From Bacteroidota bacterium (GTDB lineage Bacteria; Bacteroidota; Bacteroidia; Chitinophagales; Chitinophagaceae), in the NCBI GenBank assembly GCA_018267615.1, contig JAFDYD010000008.1, forward strand, positions 58,800 to 112,997: a DNA stretch of 54,198 nt, in the 5' to 3' direction. Under the pieces are notes generated by a model, which worked only from the letters and a program-made list of their open reading frames with translations, ran no database searches and was not told where the DNA came from. The translations under genes and the position numbers were made by a program. Positions 42,851 to 51,009 of this stretch are shown piece after piece. Position 1 is the first letter of the stretch. Every line of letters begins with the position of its first letter.

Positions 42851-43486
42851 ATGACAAACGAAAAAGCAGTCGCGGAAAAATTATTACAGATCCAGGCCAT
42901 CCGGTTAAATGTCAACGAACCTTTTATCTGGGCATCAGGCTGGAAAAGTCCAATCTATTGTGATAACAGAAAAGTATTATCCTTTCCATATATCCGCGAG
43001 TTCATCAAATCTGAAATGTGCAACTTGATCTTCGAACAATTTCCGGAAGCTGAAATATTAGCTGGCGTTGCAACTGCGGGAATTGCGTGGGGCGCAATGG
43101 CATCCGATCAACTTAAACTACCGTATATCTATGTACGCGCAAAACCAAAAGAACATGGATTGGGCAACCAGATTGAAGGTGCATACGAACCGGGAAAGAA
43201 AGTTGTTGTTATTGAAGATTTGATATCAACCGGAAAAAGTAGTCTGCAGGTTGTGGATGTTTTGAAAGAAGCAGGACTTGATGTGATTGGCATGGTGTCG
43301 ATTTTTACATATAATCTCGAAGCCGGACGTATTGCTTTTGAAAAAGCGGGCGTTATTTATAAGTCATTGACGAATTATGAAACACTGCTCAGTTTGGCTA
43401 TCGAAAAAGGAATGGTTTCACCCGAACAACAAGGGATTTTGTTAAAATGGCGCGAAGATCCGGCTAGCTGGAAAGGAGTTTTGTAA
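42851..43486 (+). CDS. pyrE: Orotate phosphoribosyltransferase
   Basis: The 211-aa enzyme joins orotate and PRPP to OMP. It has FIWASGWKSPIYCDNRKVLSFP (the conserved catalytic-loop start), AGVATAGIAWGAMASDQL, VRAKPKEHGLGNQIEG with the flexible-loop Lys, and the PRPP motif VVVIEDLISTGKSSLQV. I chose the ATG at 42851 because it immediately follows the promoter; a frame open up to 42725 crosses the repeat. No pyrF lies nearby. Confidence 0.96.
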   Translation: MTNEKAVAEKLLQIQAIRLNVNEPFIWASGWKSPIYCDNRKVLSFPYIREFIKSEMCNLIFEQFPEAEILAGVATAGIAWGAMASDQLKLPYIYVRAKPKEHGLGNQIEGAYEPGKKVVVIEDLISTGKSSLQVVDVLKEAGLDVIGMVSIFTYNLEAGRIAFEKAGVIYKSLTNYETLLSLAIEKGMVSPEQQGILLKWREDPASWKGVL

Positions 43487-43514
43487 ATTTGAAATTCTAA
43501 TAAATTTTTAGATC

Positions 43515-43886
43515 ATGAAGCAAGTACAATTGTTGCTATTATTCATTGCAGGTTTTTCATTCGCATCGATGAGCCAGGTGAAAAGAACCGGTGGACTTGA
43601 AACGGCCACGATCAAAACACCTACTGTACAATGTGAGGAATGTAAGAAACGTATTGAAGATTATGTAAGTCGCGAACAGGGAGTTCAAAAAATTGTTGTC
43701 GACTACAAGAAAAAAACGGCAAAAGTTACTTATGTGGTTGACCGTACTTCCATAGAAAATGTGAAGGCGGCAATTGCTAATATCGGTTATGACGCAGACG
43801 ATGTAACTGCGGAACCAGATGCTTACAAAAGACTACCTAAATGTTGTAAAAAACCGGAAGACGGTGGTGGTCACGAAAAGCATTAG
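43515..43886 (+). CDS. Exported heavy-metal-associated domain protein
   Basis: The 123-aa protein has a signal peptide (KQVQLLLLFIAGFSFASMS) followed by an HMA ferredoxin-like domain with the metal-binding Cys40-x2-Cys43 in TVQCEECKKRI, EQGVQKIVVDYKKKTAKVTYV, and VKAAIANIGYDADDV. A second Cys pair (CC) and His-rich tail (GGGHEKH) at the C-terminus may bind metal too. It is probably a periplasmic copper or similar metal-binding protein. Its stop overlaps the convergent LysM gene by 4 nt. Confidence 0.88.
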   Translation: MKQVQLLLLFIAGFSFASMSQVKRTGGLETATIKTPTVQCEECKKRIEDYVSREQGVQKIVVDYKKKTAKVTYVVDRTSIENVKAAIANIGYDADDVTAEPDAYKRLPKCCKKPEDGGGHEKH

Positions 43887-44857
43887 TATTTTATATCAAC
43901 AGGAAATTTTCCTTCACCAGTTCCAAGTTCTGCCGCAGCAGCGTTGCTGACACGAATTGCAAGACCCATACTTTCTTTCATATCCGGCAGTTGCCCGAGC
44001 ACTTTTGCATACACAGATTTATTTGTTGAAACGCTGGTTATTTTAACGATTGTACCGACTGCCACATTATTCATCAACGCGTAGTATTTACCATCGTGCC
44101 ATCCACTCGTACTCTTAAAAGTTCCTGCTTGTCCCGTTGCAGCTTTGTTACCATTAAATTCATTTCCAAAAAATCCACCAGCGGCGTGATTTGCAGAATA
44201 AGTATTTAATGCTGCGTTTTCATTTGATGCAACGTTTCCTGTTACGGAAGATTCAGGTGTGCTAGCTGGAGCTTTTTTATCGACTGGCTTTTCCTCTTTT
44301 GCGACGGGATTTGTATTGGTAGCTTTCGCAGCATCTTTATTTAAAGGTGCCAATGTTGCAATAGGTGCGCCGTTACTCATATCAGCAAATGCCGATTGAT
44401 CTGTTTTCACTTTCAGATATCCAACAATCAATTGCATACCAGCCTTCGCCTGATCCTTACTGATATTATTCCACTTCTCCAGTTTGTCGATAGGCACTTT
44501 GTTGTATGTGGTGCTAATATGATACATCCATTCTTTTTCCTGGATGATATGATAAACCGGAACCAATGTTTCGCTGGATGACTTATTGGTTTTTTGCACG
44601 AAATTATCCGATGTCAATGGAACTTTTATTTGCTGCCCGATATCAAGCGGAGATTTTATCGTCAGCCCATTAAAAGGAGCAATCTCTTTGGGGCTGATAT
44701 TAAACAGCCGGCCGATACTGTACCAGTTTTCTTTCGCGGTTACAGTATGCTCAAGATATAATTTTCCAGTTTCCCCCTGGATAATAAGTTGCGCAGGTTG
44801 TGACCAGGATATTAAGACTATGGATAGTGTGGTAAGCAGTGCAAATAGCCTCTTCAT
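43883..44857 (-). CDS. LysM protein with C-terminal RlpA-like barrel
   Basis: The 324-aa exported protein has a signal peptide, two LysM peptidoglycan-binding repeats at about 35-80 (HTVTAKENWYSIGRLFNISPKEI) and 100-155 (HIIQEKEWMYHISTTYNKVPIDKL), a low-complexity Ala/Lys/Pro linker, and a C-terminal double-psi-barrel-like domain (GWHDGKYYALMNNVAVGTIVKIT ... GLAIRVSNAAAAELG). The catalytic Asp of active RlpA is not obvious, so it may only bind glycan. It shares the spacer 44858-44932 with the divergent TIGR03067-like gene. Confidence 0.85.
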   Translation of the reverse strand: MKRLFALLTTLSIVLISWSQPAQLIIQGETGKLYLEHTVTAKENWYSIGRLFNISPKEIAPFNGLTIKSPLDIGQQIKVPLTSDNFVQKTNKSSSETLVPVYHIIQEKEWMYHISTTYNKVPIDKLEKWNNISKDQAKAGMQLIVGYLKVKTDQSAFADMSNGAPIATLAPLNKDAAKATNTNPVAKEEKPVDKKAPASTPESSVTGNVASNENAALNTYSANHAAGGFFGNEFNGNKAATGQAGTFKSTSGWHDGKYYALMNNVAVGTIVKITSVSTNKSVYAKVLGQLPDMKESMGLAIRVSNAAAAELGTGEGKFPVDIKY

Positions 44858-44932
44858 AGCGGATGTTTTCGCAATTAACGCAAAGATGCAGAAATATCTT
44901 GCAAATAAAATATTAAAACTATAATTTACAGT

Positions 44933-45283
44933 ATGACTATCCGCGGAAAATGGAAGATCGCAGAAGCGGCACTGGGAGGTAAAAACCTTCCTGCCGACGT
45001 TCTCGAGAAAATGGTTCTTGAGCTGGATGAAAATTCATATCAGTTGATCGAGGGAAAAGTAATTGATAGCGGTGTCATCGAGTCCATTCCAAATACATCT
45101 CCAAAGGCGCTCGCAATAACCGGCGTGTTCGGTCCCAACAAAGGAAAAACTTATCAATGCATATATCGCTTCGACGGCGAAGACATGATCATGTGTTACA
45201 ATCTCGGTGGCGATGGTGTTCCCGAAGAATTTGAAAGCAAAGAAAATTCATTGTTTTATTTGGTGCGATACAGAAGAGTCTGA
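44933..45283 (+). CDS. TIGR03067-like small protein
   Basis: The 116-aa protein follows the TIGR03067 pattern: GKWKIAEAALGGKNLPADVLEKMVLELDENSYQL, then SGVIESIPNTSPKALAITGVFGPNKGKTYQCIYRFDGEDMIMCY and PEEFESKENSLFYLVRYRR. The fold is lipocalin-like and the role is unknown. No signal peptide is present. Its TGA stop lies in the first GTCTGAAC word of the inverted-repeat region that follows. Confidence 0.78.
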   Translation: MTIRGKWKIAEAALGGKNLPADVLEKMVLELDENSYQLIEGKVIDSGVIESIPNTSPKALAITGVFGPNKGKTYQCIYRFDGEDMIMCYNLGGDGVPEEFESKENSLFYLVRYRRV

Positions 45284-45289
45284 ACCGCG

Positions 45290-45412
45290 ATTGTCTGAAC
45301 TGGGATTTTGGGATTAATGAGATAACTGGGATAATTTAAAAGATTATCTCTTAAAGCTTTTTTTAGATTATCCCAGTTATCTCATTAATCACAAAATCCC
45401 AGTTCAGACAAT
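45290..45412. repeat. 47-bp inverted repeat between convergent genes
   Basis: The arms 45290-45336 and 45366-45412 pair with one or two mismatches. Words are GTCTGAACTGGGATT, GGGATTAATGAG and ATAACTGGGATAAT. The right-hand arm contains the TGA stop of the RsmF-type gene (45404-45406). On the left, an additional copy of the outer word, GTCTGAACCGCGATT, stands before the arm and contributes the stop of the left gene (45281-45283). Confidence 0.92.
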
Positions 45413-46795
45413 CATCCTCACTCTCCATTCCTTCGGGTAATAATTGTTGATCCGGTTCGGCAAAATTTTCATCCATCCAAGATTTTGATTTTTATATCGG
45501 GCGAGCGTCCATCCGCGCATGGATGAGTCAGTTTTTACTTCTTCTTTGCGCAAAAACATAATCGCTTCTTCTTTTGAAAGTTCAAGCGCGTTAATTTCTT
45601 CTTTGATGATTGTACTTAAAGCAAGCTCGTGTTCAGGAATTAATTCATTTCCCGCGAATTTCCCCATTAGAATGCCGGCTTTACGTAAGTATAAACTGTT
45701 TCGTATATATTCCATGTCATTCAAAAAATGATCGGGAATCGCATATGCCATCTCGTTATACTTAAAAAAATATTGCTTGGCCTTAGCATTGACATATTCA
45801 CCTAATGCTTCCTCTTCTGCCCTGTTCAATTTTTCCAGTGATGATTTTTTTATTTTCGGGAACAAAAAATCATCGCCATCAACTTTATGAAAACATGCAA
45901 TAAAAAAACCTTCTCCTTTTATTTTGTCCGGATAAAATCGATAGCCAAATCCGGCATGCTTATCTGAAATAACTTCTGTGATGGACCACTGATCGTGAAG
46001 ATTTAGTCGTAAACTTTCCACATTGAAAGAGCCCATTATCCAATCGATATTATCCTCGTTTTCCTCTTTGGAATAAGAACAAGTTGAATAAACCAATACG
46101 CCATTTTTTTTCAGCGAGGGCCATGCATCTGCCAATATCCTTTGCTGGCGCATGCTGCAAAGCTTTACGGTTGCTTCGCTCCATTCACCGATTGCTTCGC
46201 GATCACGACGAAATAGACCGCTGCCACTGCACGGCGCATCAATAACTATAACATCGAAATAATTTTCAAATTTCGAAAAATCTTTTGGATCGTTATTTGT
46301 AATAATCACATTTGATGCACCCCATTTGATTATATTTTCTTGGAGAACATTTACTCTTGTTTTGATCACTTCATTGCTTACCAATAAGCTTTCATCAGAA
46401 ATTATGGATTGTATCAATGTAGATTTTCCGCCGGGTGCGGCGCAAAGATCGAGTATTCGAATTGATCCCGTTAAATCTACGGTTTGCTTCAATACTTGTT
46501 CTAGAAACATACTCGAAGCTTCCTGCACGTAATAGAGTCCGGCTTGAAATAAAGGATCAAGTGTAAACGATGGGCGTTGTGAAAGATAATATCCATGTGA
46601 TGCCCACGGAATTTTTTCCATTGGTGAAAAATCCAGGCCAATCTCACGATCACCCTTCAACGCTTTTGCCGGATTCAGCCGGATAGAGGTGATTTGTTCA
46701 CCGCTTGTATGCACTTTTTCAAACGATTCTTTGTGAAAGCCTTTTATTCCTTCCAGCGAGGATAATAGTTTTAGCGGTAATGATTCTGAATCCAA
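45404..46795 (-). CDS. rRNA cytosine-C5 methyltransferase, RsmF/NSUN type
   Basis: The 463-aa SAM-dependent enzyme has motif I RILDLCAAPGGKST, motif IV DAPCSGSGLFRRD and motif VI VYSTCSYSKEENE with the two cysteines used in catalysis, followed by a C-terminal RNA-binding region (AKQYFFKYNEMAYAIPDHFL ... GWTLARYKNQNLGWMKILPNRINNYYPKEW) as in RsmF. Target base is probably in 16S rRNA. It starts at a TTG (46795) with AAAGGA just upstream. The C-terminal codons (RMIV) and the stop are in the repeat arm. Confidence 0.92.
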   Translation of the reverse strand: MDSESLPLKLLSSLEGIKGFHKESFEKVHTSGEQITSIRLNPAKALKGDREIGLDFSPMEKIPWASHGYYLSQRPSFTLDPLFQAGLYYVQEASSMFLEQVLKQTVDLTGSIRILDLCAAPGGKSTLIQSIISDESLLVSNEVIKTRVNVLQENIIKWGASNVIITNNDPKDFSKFENYFDVIVIDAPCSGSGLFRRDREAIGEWSEATVKLCSMRQQRILADAWPSLKKNGVLVYSTCSYSKEENEDNIDWIMGSFNVESLRLNLHDQWSITEVISDKHAGFGYRFYPDKIKGEGFFIACFHKVDGDDFLFPKIKKSSLEKLNRAEEEALGEYVNAKAKQYFFKYNEMAYAIPDHFLNDMEYIRNSLYLRKAGILMGKFAGNELIPEHELALSTIIKEEINALELSKEEAIMFLRKEEVKTDSSMRGWTLARYKNQNLGWMKILPNRINNYYPKEWRVRMIV

Positions 46796-46802
46796 ATCCT
46801 TT

Positions 46803-46810
46803 TAAATTTG
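46803..46810 (+). promoter_or_regulatory. -7 element of the alpha/beta hydrolase gene
   Basis: TAAATTTG matches TAnnTTTG perfectly, 40 nt ahead of the start codon. No good -33 element is visible; the nearest is TTCTG about 18 nt upstream. Confidence 0.4.
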
Positions 46811-46850
46811 ATGCGGTCAAAATTATTATAAATCATCAGTAAGATAAAAT

Positions 46851-47804
46851 ATGAAAGCAATACTATTGGGTTTGATATTTATTGTTTCCGTTTCGACGAT
46901 TGACGCACAAAATTTTCCGGATAGCTGGAAAGATGGGAAATATGTAACGGTCAATGGCGCAAAATTGTGGGTCGTGATGTTTGGTAAAGGCGATCCGTTG
47001 ATTATTATCCCCGGTGGTCCTGGTGGCGCGCATATTTCTTATCGGGGTTTTGATTCAATGTCGACCACCAGTACGCTGATTTATTTTGATGCGTTTGGTC
47101 GCGGCAAATCGGATACTGCAAAAGATGTTAGAGAATATACACTTGAAAGAGATATCGAAGACATCGAAGGTTTGCGCAAAGCACTGCATCTTGATATGAT
47201 TAATGTATTGGGACATTCATATGGCGGCTTGGTTGCGCAGGGATATGGATTGAAATATCCGCAGCACGTAAAGCACCTGGTCCTCGCAAATACTTTTCAT
47301 AGTTTTTTGATGTGGCAAAAAAATGATGATAACTCCAACCAGGAAATAAAAACAAATTACCCGGAAGTGTGGGACACATTGATGAAAATACGCGAGAAAG
47401 GTTTTGTATCGAGTGATCCAATGCACCAGGAGATTTATGGAAGAGTGCCTTACGGTTTTTTATATGCATATAATCCGGATTATTTCAAACCTGCAGGCAA
47501 TCGAAAACCCTATCCAAATCCCAATAATACAAAACTGTATTACCAGATGGTAGGCAAAGACGGTGATTTTATCGTAGGAAGTGATATCGGGAACTTTGAT
47601 TTTAGAACGCGATTGAAAGAATTACAAATGCCTGTGCTAATTTATGGTGGAAGATTTGATCGTGTGGCTGTTCCTGAAATGATGGTAAAGTATAAAGAAT
47701 ATTGTCCGCAGGCAAAGTTCGTGATATTTGAATATTCCGGTCACAATCCGCAGGTAGAAGAGCCGCAGAAATTATTTAGTCTGCTTCGAGATTTCCTGAA
47801 ATGA
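46851..47804 (+). CDS. Exported alpha/beta hydrolase, proline-iminopeptidase-like
   Basis: The 317-aa protein has a signal peptide (KAILLGLIFIVSVSTIDA) and the alpha/beta hydrolase core: oxyanion loop IPGGPGGAHISYRG, nucleophile elbow VLGHSYGGLVAQGYG, acid in YGGRFDRVAVPEMM and His in EYSGHNPQVEEP. The HGGPG-like loop and GHSxGG are typical of the prolyl iminopeptidase group. Substrate is unknown. Its TGA stop (47802-47804) is the first triplet of a perfect 51-bp inverted repeat. Confidence 0.9.
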   Translation: MKAILLGLIFIVSVSTIDAQNFPDSWKDGKYVTVNGAKLWVVMFGKGDPLIIIPGGPGGAHISYRGFDSMSTTSTLIYFDAFGRGKSDTAKDVREYTLERDIEDIEGLRKALHLDMINVLGHSYGGLVAQGYGLKYPQHVKHLVLANTFHSFLMWQKNDDNSNQEIKTNYPEVWDTLMKIREKGFVSSDPMHQEIYGRVPYGFLYAYNPDYFKPAGNRKPYPNPNNTKLYYQMVGKDGDFIVGSDIGNFDFRTRLKELQMPVLIYGGRFDRVAVPEMMVKYKEYCPQAKFVIFEYSGHNPQVEEPQKLFSLLRDFLK

Positions 47805-47908
47805 ACTTCTGATTGGAATGATTTTAATGATTTACTATGTGTAGATGTCTGGCATTACCAGACATCTACACATAGTAAATCATTAAAATCATTCCAATCA
47901 GAAGTTCA
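47802..47908. repeat. Perfect 51-bp inverted repeat bounded by two stop codons
   Basis: The arms 47802-47852 and 47858-47908 are perfectly complementary over 51 bp, with a 5-nt loop (CATTA). The first three bases of each arm are the TGA stop codons of the convergent alpha/beta hydrolase and pntB genes, and pairing ends precisely there: the next bases outward do not match. The arm contains GATTGGAATG, ATTTTAATG and ATTTACTATGTG words. This is the entire spacer between the genes. Confidence 0.98.
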
Positions 47909-49435
47909 AAGATTTTTTATCACCATAATCAATTGCTGCAACACATCCTTTGCATCACCAAACAACATCGAAGTCTTTGGTTGGAAAAATAATTGATTTT
48001 CGATGCCGGCATATCCGGGTTTCATGCTTCTTTTATTTACAATTACAGTCTTTGCAAGTTCTACTTCGAGTATCGGCATTCCATAAATCGGCGATGAAGG
48101 GTCTGTTTTGGCCGCAGGATTCACCACATCATTTGCACCAAGCACAAGTACCACATCCGTTGTCGAAAATTCTTCGTTCGCCAATTCCATTTCCAATAAT
48201 TTATCGTAGCTCACATCCGCCTCTGCGAGCAATACATTCATGTGCCCGGGCATGCGTCCTGCAACAGGGTGAATCGCATATTTCACATCGACACCTTTTT
48301 CAGTAAGTAATTTTTCCAACTCGTGACACGCATGCTGTGCTTGCGCAACCGCCAATCCATATCCCGGAACGATCATCACTTTGCTGGAATAAGTCATGAT
48401 CATTGCAGCTTCTCCAGCAGAAATTTCTTTGAATACGGTTTGATCGCCGGGTTGTTGTGTTTGTCCTGTTGGTGATTTTGCAGTTGCGCCGAAAGAACCG
48501 ATCAATACATTCTTTAATGAACGATTCATCGCTTTGCACATCAGGATCGTCAATAATGTTCCGGCAGCGCCGACAAGTATTCCGCCCGTCAACATGGCTT
48601 TGTTATCATACAAAAATCCGCCGCATGCAGCAGCGACACCGGTAAAAGAATTGAGAAGAGAAATTACGACGGGCATATCGGCGCCGCCGATGGGGAACAC
48701 AAACAAAATGCCGTACAAAAGAGCTAACACCACGACCACGTAAAACAAAATCACAATCCAGGAGTCTTTGGTAAAACTAATTTCTGGTTTGTCAAGAGTG
48801 CCACTAACATCAATTTTTATTGCACCATTTATATTTAGCAGCAAATATCCGGCGCTTATTAAAATCATTGCTAAAAGCAGAAGGTTGACGATATGCTGTC
48901 CCTTAAAGGCAAAATCTTTGATAACACCATTTAATTTGCCCCAGGCGATTATACTACCCGAAAATGAAACCGATCCGATAATAAGCCCTAGTATAACAAT
49001 GAGCAAGTGACCGTATGCAACATTCACATTAAAATTTGTATTGCCAAGGTTGCTCAATGGAGGATACGACGTCCATCCCGGAGCTTTTATAAAATTATTA
49101 AATTCAACAATCGATATAATCGCAGCACACGCCCCACCCATTCCATTAAACAAACTCACCATTTCAGGCATGGCAGTCATCTTCACTTTCCTGGCTGCAA
49201 CTGCACCGACGACGGATCCAACAATCAATGCCGCGAAAATGAAAATATAATTACCAAGATGTTTTCCTGATTCATCTTTATATAAAAAAATAGTTGCGAA
49301 TATGGCGATGATCATTCCTACTGCCGCAATCCTGTTTCCTTTTTTTGCAGTTGCGGGATTGGAAAGCATTTTCAGTCCCAATATAAATGTGACCGAAGCG
49401 ATCAGGTAACAAATTGCAAGTACACTTAATTCCAT
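47906..49435 (-). CDS. pntB: NAD(P) transhydrogenase subunit beta
   Basis: The 509-aa protein has many membrane helices (about nine) at the N-terminus and the soluble domain III that binds NADP(H) at the C-terminus: VMIVPGYGLAVAQAQHACHEL, KYAIHPVAGRMPGHMNVLLAEA, DVVLVLGANDVVNPAA and KRSMKPGYAGIEN. It couples hydride transfer from NADH to NADP+ with proton flow. I chose the ATG at 49435 (MELSVLAICY); the longer frame reads through a CACAAAG repeat. Genes run pntA1-pntA2-pntB on the minus strand. Confidence 0.96.
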   Translation of the reverse strand: MELSVLAICYLIASVTFILGLKMLSNPATAKKGNRIAAVGMIIAIFATIFLYKDESGKHLGNYIFIFAALIVGSVVGAVAARKVKMTAMPEMVSLFNGMGGACAAIISIVEFNNFIKAPGWTSYPPLSNLGNTNFNVNVAYGHLLIVILGLIIGSVSFSGSIIAWGKLNGVIKDFAFKGQHIVNLLLLAMILISAGYLLLNINGAIKIDVSGTLDKPEISFTKDSWIVILFYVVVVLALLYGILFVFPIGGADMPVVISLLNSFTGVAAACGGFLYDNKAMLTGGILVGAAGTLLTILMCKAMNRSLKNVLIGSFGATAKSPTGQTQQPGDQTVFKEISAGEAAMIMTYSSKVMIVPGYGLAVAQAQHACHELEKLLTEKGVDVKYAIHPVAGRMPGHMNVLLAEADVSYDKLLEMELANEEFSTTDVVLVLGANDVVNPAAKTDPSSPIYGMPILEVELAKTVIVNKRSMKPGYAGIENQLFFQPKTSMLFGDAKDVLQQLIMVIKNL

Positions 49436-49448
49436 AATATTATTTTTC

Positions 49449-49472
49449 GCACAAAGGCACAAAGCCACAAAG
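49449..49472. repeat. Single arm of GCACAAAG words
   Basis: Three copies of an 8-nt word (GCACAAAG, GCACAAAG, CCACAAAG) stand between pntB and pntA2. No complementary arm is nearby. It lies in an operon spacer and may be the smallest member of the word-repeat set. Confidence 0.65.
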
Positions 49473-49480
49473 AAAACAGG

Positions 49481-49789
49481 TTACTTTTTTTTCTTAAACA
49501 TTTCCAGCATTCGGTCGGTAACAACAAAGCCCCCGACAACATTGAGGGTTCCCAGCACAACAGCAAGAAAACCGAGTATCAACTCGAGATAATCATGTTC
49601 ACCGGCTTTTCCCATCACGATGATCGCACCGATAATGACTACTCCATGAATTGCATTGGCGCCGCTCATCAGCGGTGTATGCAATACGCTCGGCACGTGA
49701 CCGATTACTTCGATCCCCAAAAAAATCATCAGGATAACGATATAGATCATCTGCTGATTTTCGGAAATCCATTCGAGTATTGCTTCCAT
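49481..49789 (-). CDS. pntA2: NAD(P) transhydrogenase subunit alpha, membrane part
   Basis: The 102-aa protein carries the three-helix membrane domain that in E. coli is the C-terminal part of PntA: QMIYIVILMIFLGIEVIGHVPSVLHTPLMSGANAIHGVVIIGAIIVMG and LGFLAVVLGTLNVVGGFVVTDRMLEMF. In this phylum and in Rhodospirillum it is a separate gene. It precedes pntB by 45 nt and follows pntA1 by 68 nt. Confidence 0.95.
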   Translation of the reverse strand: MEAILEWISENQQMIYIVILMIFLGIEVIGHVPSVLHTPLMSGANAIHGVVIIGAIIVMGKAGEHDYLELILGFLAVVLGTLNVVGGFVVTDRMLEMFKKKK

Positions 49790-49824
49790 AATTATTTTTT
49801 TAAATTGAACCTTTCAAATCATTT

Positions 49825-49857
49825 CCACACTTCCACATTCTCACATTTCCCACATTT
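49825..49857. repeat. Single arm of TCACATT words in the pnt operon
   Basis: CCACACTT, CCACATTC, TCACATTT and CCCACATTT follow in a row, an 8-nt periodicity with variation, directly next to the pntA1 stop. No complementary arm is present. Confidence 0.6.
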
Positions 49858-50970
49858 TTAATTTGCATTCTTCACGCGCTCATGTATAATTTGTCCATCG
49901 CGTGTAATGCAACAACCTTTTACCAGGTCGTCGTCAAAATTTAAATGCAATGCCGCCTCCTTTGTTGTTATCAACTGCAAAAAATTCAGAACATTTTTTC
50001 CGTACAATTTACTTGCATCAGATGGCATTGATGCGGGCAGAGAGGAATTGCCTACAATCGTCACTCCATGGTGATGAACAGTTTCATTATTTTTTGTCAG
50101 ATCGGTATTCCCGCCTGTTGCTGCTGCGATGTCAATGATGACAGATCCTTTTTTCATCGATTCAATCATCGCCTGTGTTACCAATATCGGCGCCTTTTTC
50201 CCTGGGATCTGCGCCGTGCTGATCACAATGTCTGCCTTGGCAACACTCTCTGCAATTTTCGCTTTTTGTTTTTGTAAAAATTCTTCTGTTTGTTCAACCG
50301 CATAACCGCCGGCAGCCGATGCGTCGGCAGCTCCTTCCACTTCAACAAATTTTCCGCCAAGACTCATCACTTCTTCTTTCACTTGTGGCCTCGTGTCAAA
50401 AACTTCTACCACTGCACCCAATCTTTTCGCAGTAGCGATTGCTTGTAGTCCGGCAACACCAGCTCCCAATATCAAAAGTTTTGCAGGTGGAATACTTCCG
50501 GCTGCTGTTATGAACATCGGGAAATAACGGGGAAACATATCCGCTGCAAGCAACACCGCTTTATACCCGGCAATATTTGCCTGTGAACTCAACACATCCA
50601 TGCTTTGCGCGCGGGTAGTTCGTGGCAACATATCCAGGCTGAAGGAAGTTATTTGCTGGGCTGCCCAATCCTGCATGCGTTGGTGCTGATACAACGGCTG
50701 AAAAACGCCGATGAGTATTTTATTTTTTAATGAAGATGGAATTTCGTCGCCGTTAATGACAAGTAAAATATCAGACTGGTTAAATATTTCTTCGCGTGTT
50801 TTGATCAGTGCACCTTGTTTCGTATAGTCATCATCGGTGCAAAATGATTTGTCCCCGGCCTTAGCTTCTACCCATACCTGAATATTTTTTTTCACCAGCG
50901 TAGCAACCGATTCCGGCAACAATGAAACTCTGGATTCAAATAAAGGTTCTTTTAGTACGCCAACAATCAT
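49858..50970 (-). CDS. pntA1: NAD(P) transhydrogenase subunit alpha, soluble NAD-binding part
   Basis: The 370-aa protein is the domain I part: KEPLFESRVSLLPESVATLVKK, VLSSQANIAGYKAVLLAA, Rossmann LLILGAGVAGLQAIATAKRLGAVVEVFDTRP, the mobile-loop region KFVEVEGAADASAAGGYA, and STAQIPGKKAPILVT. It binds NAD(H) on the cytoplasmic side. The resemblance to alanine dehydrogenase is a family trait; the adjacent pntA2 and pntB decide the assignment. It is the first gene of the operon. Confidence 0.96.
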   Translation of the reverse strand: MIVGVLKEPLFESRVSLLPESVATLVKKNIQVWVEAKAGDKSFCTDDDYTKQGALIKTREEIFNQSDILLVINGDEIPSSLKNKILIGVFQPLYQHQRMQDWAAQQITSFSLDMLPRTTRAQSMDVLSSQANIAGYKAVLLAADMFPRYFPMFITAAGSIPPAKLLILGAGVAGLQAIATAKRLGAVVEVFDTRPQVKEEVMSLGGKFVEVEGAADASAAGGYAVEQTEEFLQKQKAKIAESVAKADIVISTAQIPGKKAPILVTQAMIESMKKGSVIIDIAAATGGNTDLTKNNETVHHHGVTIVGNSSLPASMPSDASKLYGKNVLNFLQLITTKEAALHLNFDDDLVKGCCITRDGQIIHERVKNAN

Positions 50971-51009
50971 ATTGAAATGTATAACTTCAAGTTAGTAAAT
51001 ATATTGCGA

